Positions 1 through 9,605 of a stretch of DNA of 64,000 nucleotides are shown one piece after another. The first letter of the stretch is position 1. Every line of letters begins with the position of its first letter. The stretch is taken from assembly GCA_029246705.1 (NCBI GenBank), contig JAQWMQ010000015.1, positions 54,243 to 118,242 of the forward strand, read 5' to 3'. The DNA comes from Phycisphaerales bacterium (GTDB lineage Bacteria; Planctomycetota; Phycisphaerae; Phycisphaerales; SM1A02). Below the pieces are notes generated by a model. It was not told the origin of the DNA and made no database searches. It saw only the letters and a list, made by a program, of their open reading frames with translations. The translations under genes and the position numbers were made by a program.

Positions 1-207
1 GGTGAGATCGAACTGAAAACCGGCAAGCGAGCCTCCCGACCATTCCCACGTGATCTCGAGGATGCCGTGCACACCGTCCTCCTCGAGTGACCAGTCGCCG
101 AATTGAAGTTCCCCCGGAGGCGGACCTTCGTCGCCGGGTTCACCCCGGGCATCCGACAGCATCAGCAAGGACAAGCCCAGGAGGATCAGACAGGCATGCT
201 TGATCAT
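1..207 (-). CDS. Secreted protein, N-terminal fragment
   Basis: The minus-strand reading frame starts with ATG at 207 and runs off the left edge, so only the first 69 residues are visible. The start is supported by AAAGGAGG about 7 bases upstream. The product begins MIKHACLILLGLSLL and then LSDARG, a clear signal peptide. A short Gly/Pro/Glu-rich linker follows, then a beta-rich stretch containing ILEITWEWSGG and LAGFQFDLT. Similar 'LAGFQFDV' strands occur in cohesin-like domains of planctomycete secreted proteins, so a cohesin-like fold is possible, but too little is visible to claim it. It is divergent from the C1 peptidase gene. Confidence 0.6.
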   Translation of the reverse strand, partial: MIKHACLILLGLSLLMLSDARGEPGDEGPPPGELQFGDWSLEEDGVHGILEITWEWSGGSLAGFQFDLT

Positions 208-407
208 CAATGGCCTCCTTTCAGGAGTGACCCGAGCATAACGGGCACCCCCAGCCAGACAAGACCATTGCCGGCTGATCGCCTGTCGTCGTGCGTCAGG
301 GGCGGCTCGATGACCAAATGCCCCCATCACCGCGGTCGAAGACCGATCGAAAGCCTTCTTTGACAGCCACTTCACGTTAGAATCGCACGATCAGAAAGGG
401 ATCCATA

Positions 408-1781
408 ATGACCACGATGACCGGTTCGTCCTCAGGGACAGGCCACGACGGTGCGGTATCCGACAAGGACATCGCAGACTTCAGAACAACCTTTTCGGCC
501 GACCCGAGTGCACGAATCGCACAGAACGCGGTGACGAGCACGGACATCAATGATGTCGCGCTCAATCGCTCGATCGTCACCGACACCGACTTCAGCTTCT
601 CGACGCTCCTTGACGACTGGGAAGTCACCAACCAGAAGCAGTCCGGACGTTGCTGGCTGTTCGCCGCCCTCAACCTCATGCGCGTCGGCGCGATGAAGAC
701 CATGAACCTCAAGAACTTCGAGTTCAGCCAGAACTACATGTTCTTCTGGGACAAGTTCGAGCGGGCCAACTACTTCTTCGAACAGATCATCGACACCGCG
801 GACCGGGACATCGACGACCGGACGGTCGCCTTCATGCTCGACGGTCCGATCGATGACGGTGGCCAGTGGAACATGTTCATGAACCTGGTCCGGCGCCATG
901 GTGTCGTCCCCCAGTCGGTCATGCCGGAGACCCATTCCTCCTCGAGTTCGGGTCGAATGAACGCACACCTGAAGCACAAGCTTCGGGAAGGAGCCCGCAC
1001 GCTTCGCGGCATGGTCGCGGAAGGTCGGTCCTCGGACGAGGTGGCGGCCTGCAAGCAGACGCTTCTCGCCACGATCTGGCGCATCCTCTGCGTTCACCTG
1101 GGCACGCCCCCCACCAGCTTCGACTGGCAATGGAACGACAAGGACCGCGAATTCCACCGCGATGGACGGATGACCCCCCTCGAATTCACGGCGAAGTACG
1201 TCGAGCTGCCGCTTGATGACTTCGTCTGCCTGGTGCACGACCCACGGGAGACCAGCCCGTTCGGACGCACCTTCACCGTCGAACGACTCGGCAACGTCGT
1301 CAGCGGAGAACGGGTGATCTATCTCAACATCGAGATGGATCTCATGAAATCCATCACCCGGTCGGTCCTCGAGTCCGGCGAGCCGGTCTGGTTCGGATGC
1401 GACGTGGGGCCGCACATGCAGCGCAAGATGGGACTCTGGGATTCGGACATGTTCCGCTACGACGACCTGTACGGAGAGGATTTCACCCTCGAGAAGTCAT
1501 CCCGCCTGGAATACCACCAGTCCCTCATGACGCACGCGATGCTCTTCACGGGTGTCGACGTCGTCGACGGATCCACTCGCCGCTGGCGGGTCGAGAACTC
1601 ATGGGGTGGCGAGCGCAGCGGCCGCAAGGGCTTCTACACCATGAATGATTCCTGGTTCGATCAGTACATGTTCGAGATCGCAGCCCGGAAATCAGCACTT
1701 CCCGCGGAGTTGCAGTCGGCGTTCGACGAGGAGCCGATCGCCCTGCCCGCATGGGATCCGATGGGCTCCCTGGCTCACTGA
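408..1781 (+). CDS. pepC: C1 family aminopeptidase C / bleomycin hydrolase
   Basis: Cytoplasmic papain-fold cysteine aminopeptidase of the PepC/bleomycin hydrolase family, which removes N-terminal residues from peptides and normally forms a hexamer with inward-facing active sites. The 457-residue length is usual for the family. The catalytic set is intact: Gln76 (oxyanion hole) and Cys82 in NQKQSGRCWLF, His376 in MTHAML, and Asn397 in RVENSWGG. There is no signal peptide. The N-terminal 40 residues are the usual variable arm. The gene stands alone and is closed by a strong terminator 20 bases after the stop. The ATG has AGAAAGGGA about 9 bases upstream. Confidence 0.93.
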   Translation: MTTMTGSSSGTGHDGAVSDKDIADFRTTFSADPSARIAQNAVTSTDINDVALNRSIVTDTDFSFSTLLDDWEVTNQKQSGRCWLFAALNLMRVGAMKTMNLKNFEFSQNYMFFWDKFERANYFFEQIIDTADRDIDDRTVAFMLDGPIDDGGQWNMFMNLVRRHGVVPQSVMPETHSSSSSGRMNAHLKHKLREGARTLRGMVAEGRSSDEVAACKQTLLATIWRILCVHLGTPPTSFDWQWNDKDREFHRDGRMTPLEFTAKYVELPLDDFVCLVHDPRETSPFGRTFTVERLGNVVSGERVIYLNIEMDLMKSITRSVLESGEPVWFGCDVGPHMQRKMGLWDSDMFRYDDLYGEDFTLEKSSRLEYHQSLMTHAMLFTGVDVVDGSTRRWRVENSWGGERSGRKGFYTMNDSWFDQYMFEIAARKSALPAELQSAFDEEPIALPAWDPMGSLAH

Positions 1782-1803
1782 TCCGAGAATCGCCACCTCT
1801 TCC

Positions 1804-1836
1804 AACCACCCCCGACCAAGTCGGGGGTGGTTTTTT
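1804..1836 (+). terminator. Rho-independent terminator after pepC
   Basis: Perfect stem CCACCCCCGA/TCGGGGGTGG around a short CCAAG loop, extended by A-T pairs and followed directly by TTTTTT. It lies just downstream of the pepC stop. Confidence 0.93.
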
Positions 1837-2023
1837 CATGGGTTTGAATCGAGGCATGGTCGTTCCGAACCCCGGATTTCCGCGTTCTGGAGCCGAATCC
1901 TCTCGATTTTCGCACGACCACTGCAAGATTCGCCGGTCTCGGCCGGAATCTGATGACCCCCGAAGAACCACGCCATTCACCAGGCGTGGCCCCCCGACAC
2001 CACTACGACTGGAGAAAGTACAG

Positions 2024-3712
2024 ATGACCAACGCACACCGAACCCTCCTCACCACGACCGCTCTCGCCCTCGGCTGCAGTCAGATGGCACTCGGCCAGGC
2101 CTATGCGCCTGACTTCGAGGATCACATCACCGGCACCGCCTTCTCGGACGGCGACCTGACCAGCACGAACGACATCATGGTGGCATTCTCCCCGGTTCAG
2201 TATCCCAGCGGTCCCTCGCATGCCTTTCGTGCCGAGGTCCTTGGTGCGGATGCGCCCTGCAACGCATCCAATCGTCTCGAGCTGATGGTCATGACCGCAA
2301 CGTTCGACTACATGCCCAACCACGGTATCCAGACCAATCCCCGCTTCGTGTCACGACACAACGGCGGGATGATCAACCTTTCGATCAATGGTTCGGCACC
2401 CGCGTTCGCGATGGACTGGATGGCCTACGACGGCACCATGATCGGTGGCGTGCTGGTGAAGGTCACTTCCGGCGGATTCTCAGGTGACTGCACCGAGATC
2501 ATCCTCGAAGGCCTGGTCAAGGATTATTCGGTCGGACTCGAGGAAGGATGGGTGGACGGTGTCGAGCCCTGCGACGTACCGACCTACGACGACCTCGCGC
2601 TCGGAACCGCCTTCTGGACCGGAGACACCTTCGTCACCGACGGCATCCCCTGCAAGATCGAACCGTTCCTCCTGCCCGACGGAAGCACCTATTCCGGCGG
2701 AGCCGTCGTTGATGTCGCCGATCTGTCCTGCGGCAACGACTTCGAACTCGAAACCAACACCTGCGTGGTCAACCACGACTTCTCGGGTTTCGGTGGCGTC
2801 ACCGACGTCCTGTTCCGAGTGGGTGAACAAGGTGGCGAGGTCAACCTCTTCATCAACGGAGCAGGTGCGTGCGCCGACGACTGGATCGACTACGACGGCG
2901 TGAGCTTCGGCGGCGTGCTGGTCTCGATCGTTCGTGGCGGCCTCGAATACGACTGCACGGAAGTCAGGCTTTCAGGCCTGGTCAACTCCCTCGGCATCGG
3001 TGGGCAGGAACACGCCATCGACTGCATCGAATGGACCAGCGGCAACGGTGGCGGCAACGACACCTGTGCGACCTACGACGACATGCACCCGATGCCCGGT
3101 GCCCAGTACTTCGCAGGTGACACCTTCCTCACCGACGGCATTCTCTGCGAGGTCCGACCCCAGTACTTCCCCGACGGCAGCGTCTACTCCAGCGGCTACG
3201 CCTTTGCCGCCCCGTCGATGCTCGCCTGCGGCAGCGGCCAGGAACTCGCCTGCTCGGCAGCAGCGGTCGACCACCGTTTCGCCGACTCGATCGGCCCCTT
3301 GGAAGAGGTCCGGATCACCGTCGCCGACCACGGTGGACAGATCAACTTCGAGATCAACGGTGAATTCCACATGCCCGGACAGTACATCGACCTCGACGGC
3401 ATGTTGATCGGCGGCGTGACCGTCACCGTCCTCAGCGGCGGACGGACCGGCGAGTGCACGGAACTCCTCCTCGAAGGCAGCCTCGAGAACCTGCTGGTCG
3501 GTGGCGGACAGCACTTCGCCGACTGCCTCACCGGAGAGCTCGGCGGCAACCAGGGAAACCCCGGTGACTTCAACAACGACGGAATCATCGACGGCATCGA
3601 CCTCGCAGTGGTGCTGGGTGCCTGGGGTCAGTCCGGAGGCGACGTCAACGGTGACAACACCACCGACGGCGCGGACCTCTCGATGATCCTCGGTCTCTGG
3701 ACCGGCAACTGA
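2024..3712 (+). CDS. Secreted triple-repeat protein with C-terminal dockerin-like domain
   Basis: Predicted exported protein of 562 residues. The frame is open further upstream, but ATG at 2024 follows GGAGAAAG and starts a signal peptide (TTTALALGC...ALGQA), so I chose it. After the signal come three related units of roughly 150-170 residues. Each contains a strand pattern like GG-x-[IV]-N-[LF]-x-ING, then W/Y-x-DG or YIDLDG, then GGV-x-V-x-V, CTE and LEGLV. Units two and three also share TYDD and GDTFxTDGI. The C-terminus carries two EF-hand-like repeats (DFNNDGIIDGIDL and DVNGDNTTDGADL), the planctomycete dockerin-like module. The unit function is unknown; conserved Cys pairs suggest extracellular disulfides. 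No cohesin partner is certain in the window. Confidence 0.85.
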   Translation: MTNAHRTLLTTTALALGCSQMALGQAYAPDFEDHITGTAFSDGDLTSTNDIMVAFSPVQYPSGPSHAFRAEVLGADAPCNASNRLELMVMTATFDYMPNHGIQTNPRFVSRHNGGMINLSINGSAPAFAMDWMAYDGTMIGGVLVKVTSGGFSGDCTEIILEGLVKDYSVGLEEGWVDGVEPCDVPTYDDLALGTAFWTGDTFVTDGIPCKIEPFLLPDGSTYSGGAVVDVADLSCGNDFELETNTCVVNHDFSGFGGVTDVLFRVGEQGGEVNLFINGAGACADDWIDYDGVSFGGVLVSIVRGGLEYDCTEVRLSGLVNSLGIGGQEHAIDCIEWTSGNGGGNDTCATYDDMHPMPGAQYFAGDTFLTDGILCEVRPQYFPDGSVYSSGYAFAAPSMLACGSGQELACSAAAVDHRFADSIGPLEEVRITVADHGGQINFEINGEFHMPGQYIDLDGMLIGGVTVTVLSGGRTGECTELLLEGSLENLLVGGGQHFADCLTGELGGNQGNPGDFNNDGIIDGIDLAVVLGAWGQSGGDVNGDNTTDGADLSMILGLWTGN

Positions 3713-3743
3713 TCGATACCGATCCATCCACTTGCCCCGCAAT

Positions 3744-3778
3744 CAGCCCACCTCGTGCCTCGTGCATGGGGTGGGCTG
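3744..3778. terminator. Hairpin between convergent genes
   Basis: A 9-bp perfect stem CAGCCCACC/GGTGGGCTG with a 17-base loop sits between the stop of the dockerin protein and the stop of ccsA. There is no long T run, so it may act on either strand as a factor-assisted terminator. Confidence 0.55.
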
Positions 3779-3804
3779 TCATTGAGCGATGCGCGAGGAC
3801 CGCG

Positions 3805-5568
3805 TCAGGCGTAGGAGTGAAGTCCGACGATCACGTAGTTGATGACGATCCAGTTGAAAAGCATGACCGCGGCACCGATGAGTGCGAGCCATGCGGTCCA
3901 GATACCCTTGTCGTGAACCTTCAGCCTGACATGCACCAGCACCGCGAAGACCAGGAAGGTGTTCAGGGCGAAGACTTCCTTCGGGTCCCATCCCCAGGGT
4001 CGTCCCCAGGAATGATCCGCCCAGATCGCACCCATCACGAGGCCCGCCCAGAGCAGCACGAAGGAAAGCTCCATCAGGAGCATGGTCACGCCGTCGAGCA
4101 TCTCACCCAGTCGTGCCCGACGGGCATGGGGCTTGGACTGCTCGGTGCCCATCGCGGCTCCGGCGCCGGTGCCGAGCACCAGGCTTCCGGCTCCTCCGAC
4201 CCGGGCGTACGATGCCGCCCCGCCGAAGAGACGATGTCCGAGATAGAGCATGGCGGAGATGGCAGCCATGAAGATCAGCACGTAGCTGAAGATGATGACG
4301 TTGGTGTGGATGTAGAGCCAGATGTCGTGAAGGACCGGCATCTTGTTGTCGATGTTCGGATTGAGGTAGACCGGCAGGAAGTTCGCGGCCATCAGGGCGA
4401 CCATCGAGGAGGTCGCGGCTGCCAGCGCGAAGATCGTGCGCATGCCGGTGCGCCGAACGATGATCTCGAGCAGCAGTGCCCCCGCCGCCCCGAACCAGGC
4501 CGCGGTGGTGACCGCCTCGAACATGTTTGCATTGGGCCAACGACCCGAGATGTACCAACGAAGGATGACGGCGCCGGTCTGGAGTCCGAGCGCGATGAGA
4601 AAGACACCCATCCCACTCCAACGCGCCCACGGCCACTGGTACACCAGGCCCAGGAGAAGAAGGATCACGCTCAGCATGTAGACCAGCCAGACGCGGGTCA
4701 GCTGGTCGTTGCGGAAGTACCAGGACTCCCAGCCAAGACGAGCACGCTCGGGGTAGAGCTCGGGGTTCACCTCTGCCAGTCGCTGCGCAAGGCTGAATGA
4801 GGCGGCATTCACGCCCGGAGCATCACCCCGGACCCAGGCATTGCCGAGGTCGAGCCAGTCCCCTGCGATCGCCGCCTGCTGCTCGTCGTCGAGACCCTCG
4901 ATGGTGATCTGGGACTGGAGTTCCCCGGCAAGTTCACCCTCGCCGGGAACCATCATCACCCGGGTGATCGAACGCCACCGGTTGTCGGTGGCGTTCCCGG
5001 GCGGGGGAATGACGCGGAGCGTGAATGCGAGCACTTCCGGTTGCATGACACGTGTAGCGGATTCCATGGTGGATATCTGGGAAGCGGTGCGGATCAGGTC
5101 AAGCTTCATCCGCGAGAAGAGGTTCGCGAGGAGGGGCTCGACCAGGAGCGTCGGCGAGATCAGTCCCGTCGCCCGGAACGATTCCATCCGCTCGATCAAC
5201 TCCGGAAAACGCACCAGCAGGTCCGGGTCATCGACGACCCCGTCCTGGAAGACCTTCACGATCGCCTCGCGGACCGCCTTGTTCTTGATGTAGACGACGT
5301 CCGCATCCTCGTAGGCTTCCGGACGGAACATCATGTCGAAGTAGGTGAACAGCGGCTCACGGTCACCGATCTTTCGAGGTCCGCTGACCGCGTCCATCAT
5401 CGAGTTGGCATGCGAACCCAGGCTCTTCAGTCGCCCGCTGGTGTTGACGGCGATCTCCGACAAGGGGCGAAGATCGACCTGGTCGGTGAAGGCATCCTGG
5501 GCGGTGACCGACCCGGAAAGGGTGCAGGCCAGTACGAGGATGCCGGCGAACAGTTGACGCAGATTCAT
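3805..5568 (-). CDS. ccsA: Cytochrome c biogenesis protein CcsA/ResC, with large exported N-terminal domain
   Basis: Haem-handling membrane protein of the system II cytochrome c maturation pathway; with ResB it carries haem across the membrane and attaches it to apocytochrome c. The C-terminal half (about residues 280-587) has eight hydrophobic helices and the diagnostic WWD-type motif WGRPWGWDPKEVFAL near residue 520, plus conserved His in HDIWLYIHTN and HVRLKVHD. The first 280 residues are unusual: a signal peptide (LVLACTLSGSVTAQ) and a long soluble region absent from textbook CcsA of about 320 residues. Its start overlaps the resB stop by four bases (ATGA), so the two are translationally coupled. 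Confidence 0.93.
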   Translation of the reverse strand: MNLRQLFAGILVLACTLSGSVTAQDAFTDQVDLRPLSEIAVNTSGRLKSLGSHANSMMDAVSGPRKIGDREPLFTYFDMMFRPEAYEDADVVYIKNKAVREAIVKVFQDGVVDDPDLLVRFPELIERMESFRATGLISPTLLVEPLLANLFSRMKLDLIRTASQISTMESATRVMQPEVLAFTLRVIPPPGNATDNRWRSITRVMMVPGEGELAGELQSQITIEGLDDEQQAAIAGDWLDLGNAWVRGDAPGVNAASFSLAQRLAEVNPELYPERARLGWESWYFRNDQLTRVWLVYMLSVILLLLGLVYQWPWARWSGMGVFLIALGLQTGAVILRWYISGRWPNANMFEAVTTAAWFGAAGALLLEIIVRRTGMRTIFALAAATSSMVALMAANFLPVYLNPNIDNKMPVLHDIWLYIHTNVIIFSYVLIFMAAISAMLYLGHRLFGGAASYARVGGAGSLVLGTGAGAAMGTEQSKPHARRARLGEMLDGVTMLLMELSFVLLWAGLVMGAIWADHSWGRPWGWDPKEVFALNTFLVFAVLVHVRLKVHDKGIWTAWLALIGAAVMLFNWIVINYVIVGLHSYA

Positions 5569-8048
5569 GAATCCGACTCCTTCAGACCCACCAGGACCTG
5601 GTCTCGACGTCGACGCTTGATCGCGGGCTTGATGTAGAAGGCATAGATCATGCCGATCACCGCGATGATGCAGCCGACCAGCTGGACGACGACACCGTTG
5701 CGGTTGCCGACACCGAGCACCGTGTAGTTCAGCCCCTTCGAACCGAGTTCATCCGCGGAACGTGCCGGTTCAGGCGGATCCCACTGGGACTGGAAGAACC
5801 AGAGACCATCGTGTTCGACCGGCTTGTTCATGCTGATCGGCATCGGGTCGGTCCAGTTCTTTCCATCGATGAAACGGACGCGGCTTCGATAATCGCGAAT
5901 CGAACCGGACTCCCCGGTGAACCCCCCCACGTTGGTGTCGATCTCGAACTTCTCCAGAACGACCTCCGAGGGAAGCGGCAGCCGCTGCCGGGAGAAGACC
6001 ATTTCGATCTCCTTCCACTTGCCGTCTGCACCGCGGATCTCGACCGTGGTCGGCGCGAAGTCATAACGGCTGAGTCGTTCGGCAAGGGTGTCGAAGAGGT
6101 ACTTCTGGAACTGCAGCCAGCGGTGTCCCCCACCGGGCAGCTCCATGCGGATCCATGACATCAGGTTCCCGGCCTCGCGCTGGCGCTGACTGGGAGGCAC
6201 GACCATCGGTGCGTCCTTGATCAACGCGCGGGGGAAGTATTCGGCGATGCCGATCGAGACCCCGCCGCCGAAGGTGATCGCACCACCGATCTTCAGGTCA
6301 CTGACGCTCGAGGAACCGTCACCAACCGCCTGGATCACGCGCAACTGTTCGAGGTCGGGCCCGGCGGTCAGGGTCAGCAGCGCATCACCACGCCCGGGGA
6401 TGTATTCAATGACGAGATCCTCGGCACGCAGCGTCGGCTCCTGCCCCACCGGAGCGGATCCGCTCTCGTCCAGGTCCCGCGTGAGGGTCGGGTCGGAGAA
6501 CACCCAGCGTCGGAAGGCCTCGCCGTCGGGGCTGGTGATGTCGACGAAGGCGACCGAGGAACTGCCGTTGGAGAAGACGATGTCGTTCTGGACGTTGAAC
6601 AGGGAGATCGAATAGCCGGAGGTTCCGACGGCCCACTCCATCGCGGGTGCCAGTTCACTGAGTGGACGGGTTTCCGTGAAACCGAGTGAAGGCACGGAGA
6701 CCTTCAGTCGTGCCGGCTCCTGCAACCCCAGGAATTCGTCCTCGGTCGTGACGTAACGAAAGACGATCGCGCCATTGTCCGAACTGGACTGCGCAGGATC
6801 CAGGGCGACGAGACGCTGGGACCTGGGCGGCTGTTCGGGAATCCGCACGTCCAGGTTCACCATCGGGTTGATCGGTGCATTGGACGCCCCCTCCTCCCAA
6901 CGAGACTGCATGGAGGCATATCTCAGGTAGGAGTCGACCTTCAGGTTCAGGCCCGGCAGTGGATCGTTCTCCGCGACCGGCGGGATCTCGACATCAAGAG
7001 CGTCACTTCGGGGCAGGCGACGGTTTCGTCGAACATTCAGGCTGCTTGGATCCGCGATGTAGTCACCGTAGAGAGGCACGCCTTCCTTGTCGGGGTCCAG
7101 AGGACTCGCCGAGGGAATCGGTCGTTGCACCCAGTCGGTGGTGCCCTTCTCACGAAGGTAGAGCGCCCAGTTCTTCGAGAGCTGATTGCTGAGATAGAAC
7201 CATTTCTGGGGTTCGTATTCGAGACTGATCCGGAGCCGAGGCTCGATGATCTTCTCGCCATTGATCTTGACCGACCGCTGGAAGGGTTGTTGCGGGTCCT
7301 CGGTGGAGACCAGGTCCTCGGTGTAGTCGGGATGCCCGGCGATCACCTGGCGGATGAAGGATCGTTCCGGCGACTTGATGAAGAGGCTCACGCTGTAGGC
7401 ACGCTCCCCGGCATCCTCGCCGGTGAGCAGTTCCCAGTCCGGATCGGTCGATGCCACCATCACCTCGAAGCGTTCATTGCCCCGATCGAGGGTGATCTTG
7501 TTGCCCGGGAAGACACTGATGCGTTGCGGGGCACCGGTCGGCTGGCCGTCATCATCGAGCACCTCGAGAACCACCGCACGACGAGAGAGGAAGGTGTCAC
7601 CTTCCACCTTGGTGCCGAAGTAGATCAGGCTCCCGATGATCAGCGTGATGATGCCCGAATGGATCATCCAGACCCCGAGATTCACGACACTGAGCCGGAT
7701 CCTCCGCAGCGTCGTCACCACCAGGGTGATCGCGATCAGGAGCATCAGCAGGTCGAACGGCCACCAGTGGAACCACTCGAACTCGGTCATCTCGAACAGA
7801 CGCCACTGGCGCATCTGCTGGTACTTCCAGTTGGCGGGGCTGAAGATGTTCAATCGGGCCGGGTAGAGCACTCCGGCTGACCCGATAGACATGTAGATGA
7901 ACAGCAGGATCATCAGGATGATCCCGAACCGGACACTGCTGAAAAGGTCCAGGATCGATCTTCCGATGGCGCGAATCGGGCCTCCACCCCGGTTGGAGGG
8001 CTCCGAAGAGGCCTGCGGGGTGTCGACACCCGTCGAAGGAGTAGTCAT
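5565..8048 (-). CDS. resB: ResB-like cytochrome c biogenesis protein
   Basis: Membrane partner of CcsA in system II cytochrome c maturation; the family chaperones apocytochrome c and helps keep its cysteines reduced. The 827-residue protein has hydrophobic segments near residues 38-62, 100-118 and 128-152 (VWMIHSGIITLIIGSLIYFG), a roughly 600-residue exported region, and a final helix near residue 785. The motif LFIYMSIGSAGVLYP and the late segment KPVEHDGLWFFQSQWDPP match the ResB family, where a late periplasmic motif precedes the last helix. It is longer than the common 450-550 residues. It is the first gene of the resB-ccsA pair and diverges from the cyclophilin gene. Confidence 0.88.
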   Translation of the reverse strand: MTTPSTGVDTPQASSEPSNRGGGPIRAIGRSILDLFSSVRFGIILMILLFIYMSIGSAGVLYPARLNIFSPANWKYQQMRQWRLFEMTEFEWFHWWPFDLLMLLIAITLVVTTLRRIRLSVVNLGVWMIHSGIITLIIGSLIYFGTKVEGDTFLSRRAVVLEVLDDDGQPTGAPQRISVFPGNKITLDRGNERFEVMVASTDPDWELLTGEDAGERAYSVSLFIKSPERSFIRQVIAGHPDYTEDLVSTEDPQQPFQRSVKINGEKIIEPRLRISLEYEPQKWFYLSNQLSKNWALYLREKGTTDWVQRPIPSASPLDPDKEGVPLYGDYIADPSSLNVRRNRRLPRSDALDVEIPPVAENDPLPGLNLKVDSYLRYASMQSRWEEGASNAPINPMVNLDVRIPEQPPRSQRLVALDPAQSSSDNGAIVFRYVTTEDEFLGLQEPARLKVSVPSLGFTETRPLSELAPAMEWAVGTSGYSISLFNVQNDIVFSNGSSSVAFVDITSPDGEAFRRWVFSDPTLTRDLDESGSAPVGQEPTLRAEDLVIEYIPGRGDALLTLTAGPDLEQLRVIQAVGDGSSSVSDLKIGGAITFGGGVSIGIAEYFPRALIKDAPMVVPPSQRQREAGNLMSWIRMELPGGGHRWLQFQKYLFDTLAERLSRYDFAPTTVEIRGADGKWKEIEMVFSRQRLPLPSEVVLEKFEIDTNVGGFTGESGSIRDYRSRVRFIDGKNWTDPMPISMNKPVEHDGLWFFQSQWDPPEPARSADELGSKGLNYTVLGVGNRNGVVVQLVGCIIAVIGMIYAFYIKPAIKRRRRDQVLVGLKESDS

Positions 8049-8180
8049 GCGTTTGGCGGTCCAGAGGTCATGTGGGGTGGAATACCTCCATGTTAGGGCC
8101 CAAGAGCGGAACGCGTCGGCTTGGTTTCCCTATGATTTGCAGACCAGCCTCCCGGTGGAGGCCAGACTGGAGATACCTGA

Positions 8181-8885
8181 ATGACCAAGCCTCTTTTTCG
8201 ACGCGTCAATCTCGGCGCACTGACCCTCACCATCGCCTGCAGTGGCCTCGGAGCCTTCGGGCAGGACCAGGCCGAACCGGCCAAGCCGGCCCAGGGCGCG
8301 GAACAAACGCCTGACAAGCAGGCAGCCAAGCTGGTATTCGTCGAGATGACGACTTCCGAGGGAGACATCATTCTGGAACTCGACCGGGGAAGAGCCCCCG
8401 TCAGCGTGAAGAACTTCCTCGAGTACGTGAACGAGGGTTTCTACAACGGGACGATCTTCCATCGGGTGATCAACGGTTTCATGATCCAGGGTGGCGGATT
8501 CGCCAAGGACATGAAGCGCAAGACGACCAAGTCCCCCATCACCAACGAGTGGCAGAACGGGCTGAAGAACGACATCGGCACGATCGCCATGGCTCGTACC
8601 AGCGACCCGAACTCCGCCACGTCGCAGTTCTTCATCAACGTCAACAACAACGCGTCGCTGACCCCTCCGCCCGGACGCGGCGTGGGCTACGCGGTCTTCG
8701 GCAAGGTCGTCGCGGGCATGGACGTGGTCAACGCGATCAAGGCCACCCAGACCACCACCAAGAACGGGATGCAGAACGTCCCGGTCACGCCGATCACCAT
8801 CGACAAGACCACGGTCATCTCCGCTGAAGACGCCAAGAAGCTGATGAGCGGTACCAAGACGAAGGCACCCCAGCAGGAGGGTTGA
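8181..8885 (+). CDS. Exported cyclophilin-type peptidyl-prolyl cis-trans isomerase
   Basis: Periplasmic proline isomerase that assists folding of exported proteins. The 234-residue product has a signal peptide ending near GAFGQ, an Ala/Pro/Gln linker to about residue 48, and a complete cyclophilin domain: [14 protein letters not shown] with the catalytic Arg, then SQFFINV and the variant YAVFGKVV. A Lys-rich tail follows. The ATG has GGAG 8 bases upstream. It shares a 130-base divergent region with resB, and the next gene follows after three bases, probably co-transcribed. Proximity to cytochrome c assembly genes fits an extracytoplasmic folding role, but that link is inferred. Confidence 0.92.
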   Translation: MTKPLFRRVNLGALTLTIACSGLGAFGQDQAEPAKPAQGAEQTPDKQAAKLVFVEMTTSEGDIILELDRGRAPVSVKNFLEYVNEGFYNGTIFHRVINGFMIQGGGFAKDMKRKTTKSPITNEWQNGLKNDIGTIAMARTSDPNSATSQFFINVNNNASLTPPPGRGVGYAVFGKVVAGMDVVNAIKATQTTTKNGMQNVPVTPITIDKTTVISAEDAKKLMSGTKTKAPQQEG

Positions 8886-8888
8886 TCC

Positions 8889-9605
8889 GTGTCGAATTCC
8901 GTTGACCGCTCGATCCGCATCTACAAGGAAGATGCGGATCTCCTCGTCGAAGCAACTCCGAGCGCACCCTGCGTCATGTTGCTGCCGCAGGGTGACCCCC
9001 GTTCCGCGACGGCGAGGACCAAGCTGCGCATCCAGTGGGGCCAGCACCTCCTGGATGACCTGGTGAACGGGTGCTACCGGACGGTGGTCTGTGGAGTCAA
9101 TGCGGAGAACAACACCCAGGGACTCCTGGGCGAACTGCTCAAGCTGATCCCCACCAGCCAGTGGACGCTCGAGTCGGCCACCAGTTATGCGAAGATGTTT
9201 CGCGACGCGGTGTCGATCCACGCTCGCGAGGACCGCGAACCCTACGTGCTGAAGTTCGACCTTGACCGCATTCTCATCCTCGCACTGCTTCGTCCTGCGG
9301 GTCGAGACCACTTCACCCTCGAGGATCTCTACCGGGGTTTCAAGACGATCGCCAAGATGATGGAAGGCCGACGTGAGCGCCAGCCCGCGGCCACGGTCTC
9401 CTTCCTCGGCGCCAAGAGCAACCGGCTCCTCGACCACCAGGGCGAGGAGCCACCGTTCGAGGCGGCCCTGGAGGCGATCCACAAGGCCGGGTTCGAGGGA
9501 GACATCTACCCGCCCGTCGAGCTCTGGAACTGCGCACCCACCGGGGTCTTCGGCTCCTACCCGTTCCCCGACAGCGTGGACCGGATGCGCCAGGGCAGTT
9601 CCTAG
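8889..9605 (+). CDS. Conserved-looking cytoplasmic protein of unknown function
   Basis: A 238-residue protein starting at GTG, with a strong AGGAGG inside the end of the preceding cyclophilin gene. I do not recognise the family. It has no signal peptide or membrane segment. Visible landmarks are PCVMLLPQGDPRS near residue 30, WGQHLLDDLVNG, TVVCGVNAENNTQGLLGELL, a charged helix with AREDREPYVLKFDLDRIL, and a C-terminal PPVELWNCAPTGVFGSYPFP segment. The ordered alpha/beta pattern and codon use like its neighbours argue that it is real. Spacing suggests one transcript with the cyclophilin gene. Confidence 0.7.
   Translation: MSNSVDRSIRIYKEDADLLVEATPSAPCVMLLPQGDPRSATARTKLRIQWGQHLLDDLVNGCYRTVVCGVNAENNTQGLLGELLKLIPTSQWTLESATSYAKMFRDAVSIHAREDREPYVLKFDLDRILILALLRPAGRDHFTLEDLYRGFKTIAKMMEGRRERQPAATVSFLGAKSNRLLDHQGEEPPFEAALEAIHKAGFEGDIYPPVELWNCAPTGVFGSYPFPDSVDRMRQGSS

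Noticed and set aside
360..383. TTGACA (360-365) and TAGAAT (378-383) upstream of pepC, resembling a promoter.
   Set aside because: The spacer is only 12 bases, too short for a standard promoter, and no alternative partner box fits.
1751..2023. Upstream extension of the triple-repeat protein frame.
   Set aside because: The extension overlaps the end of pepC and crosses its terminator; the signal peptide and ribosome site support the start at 2024.
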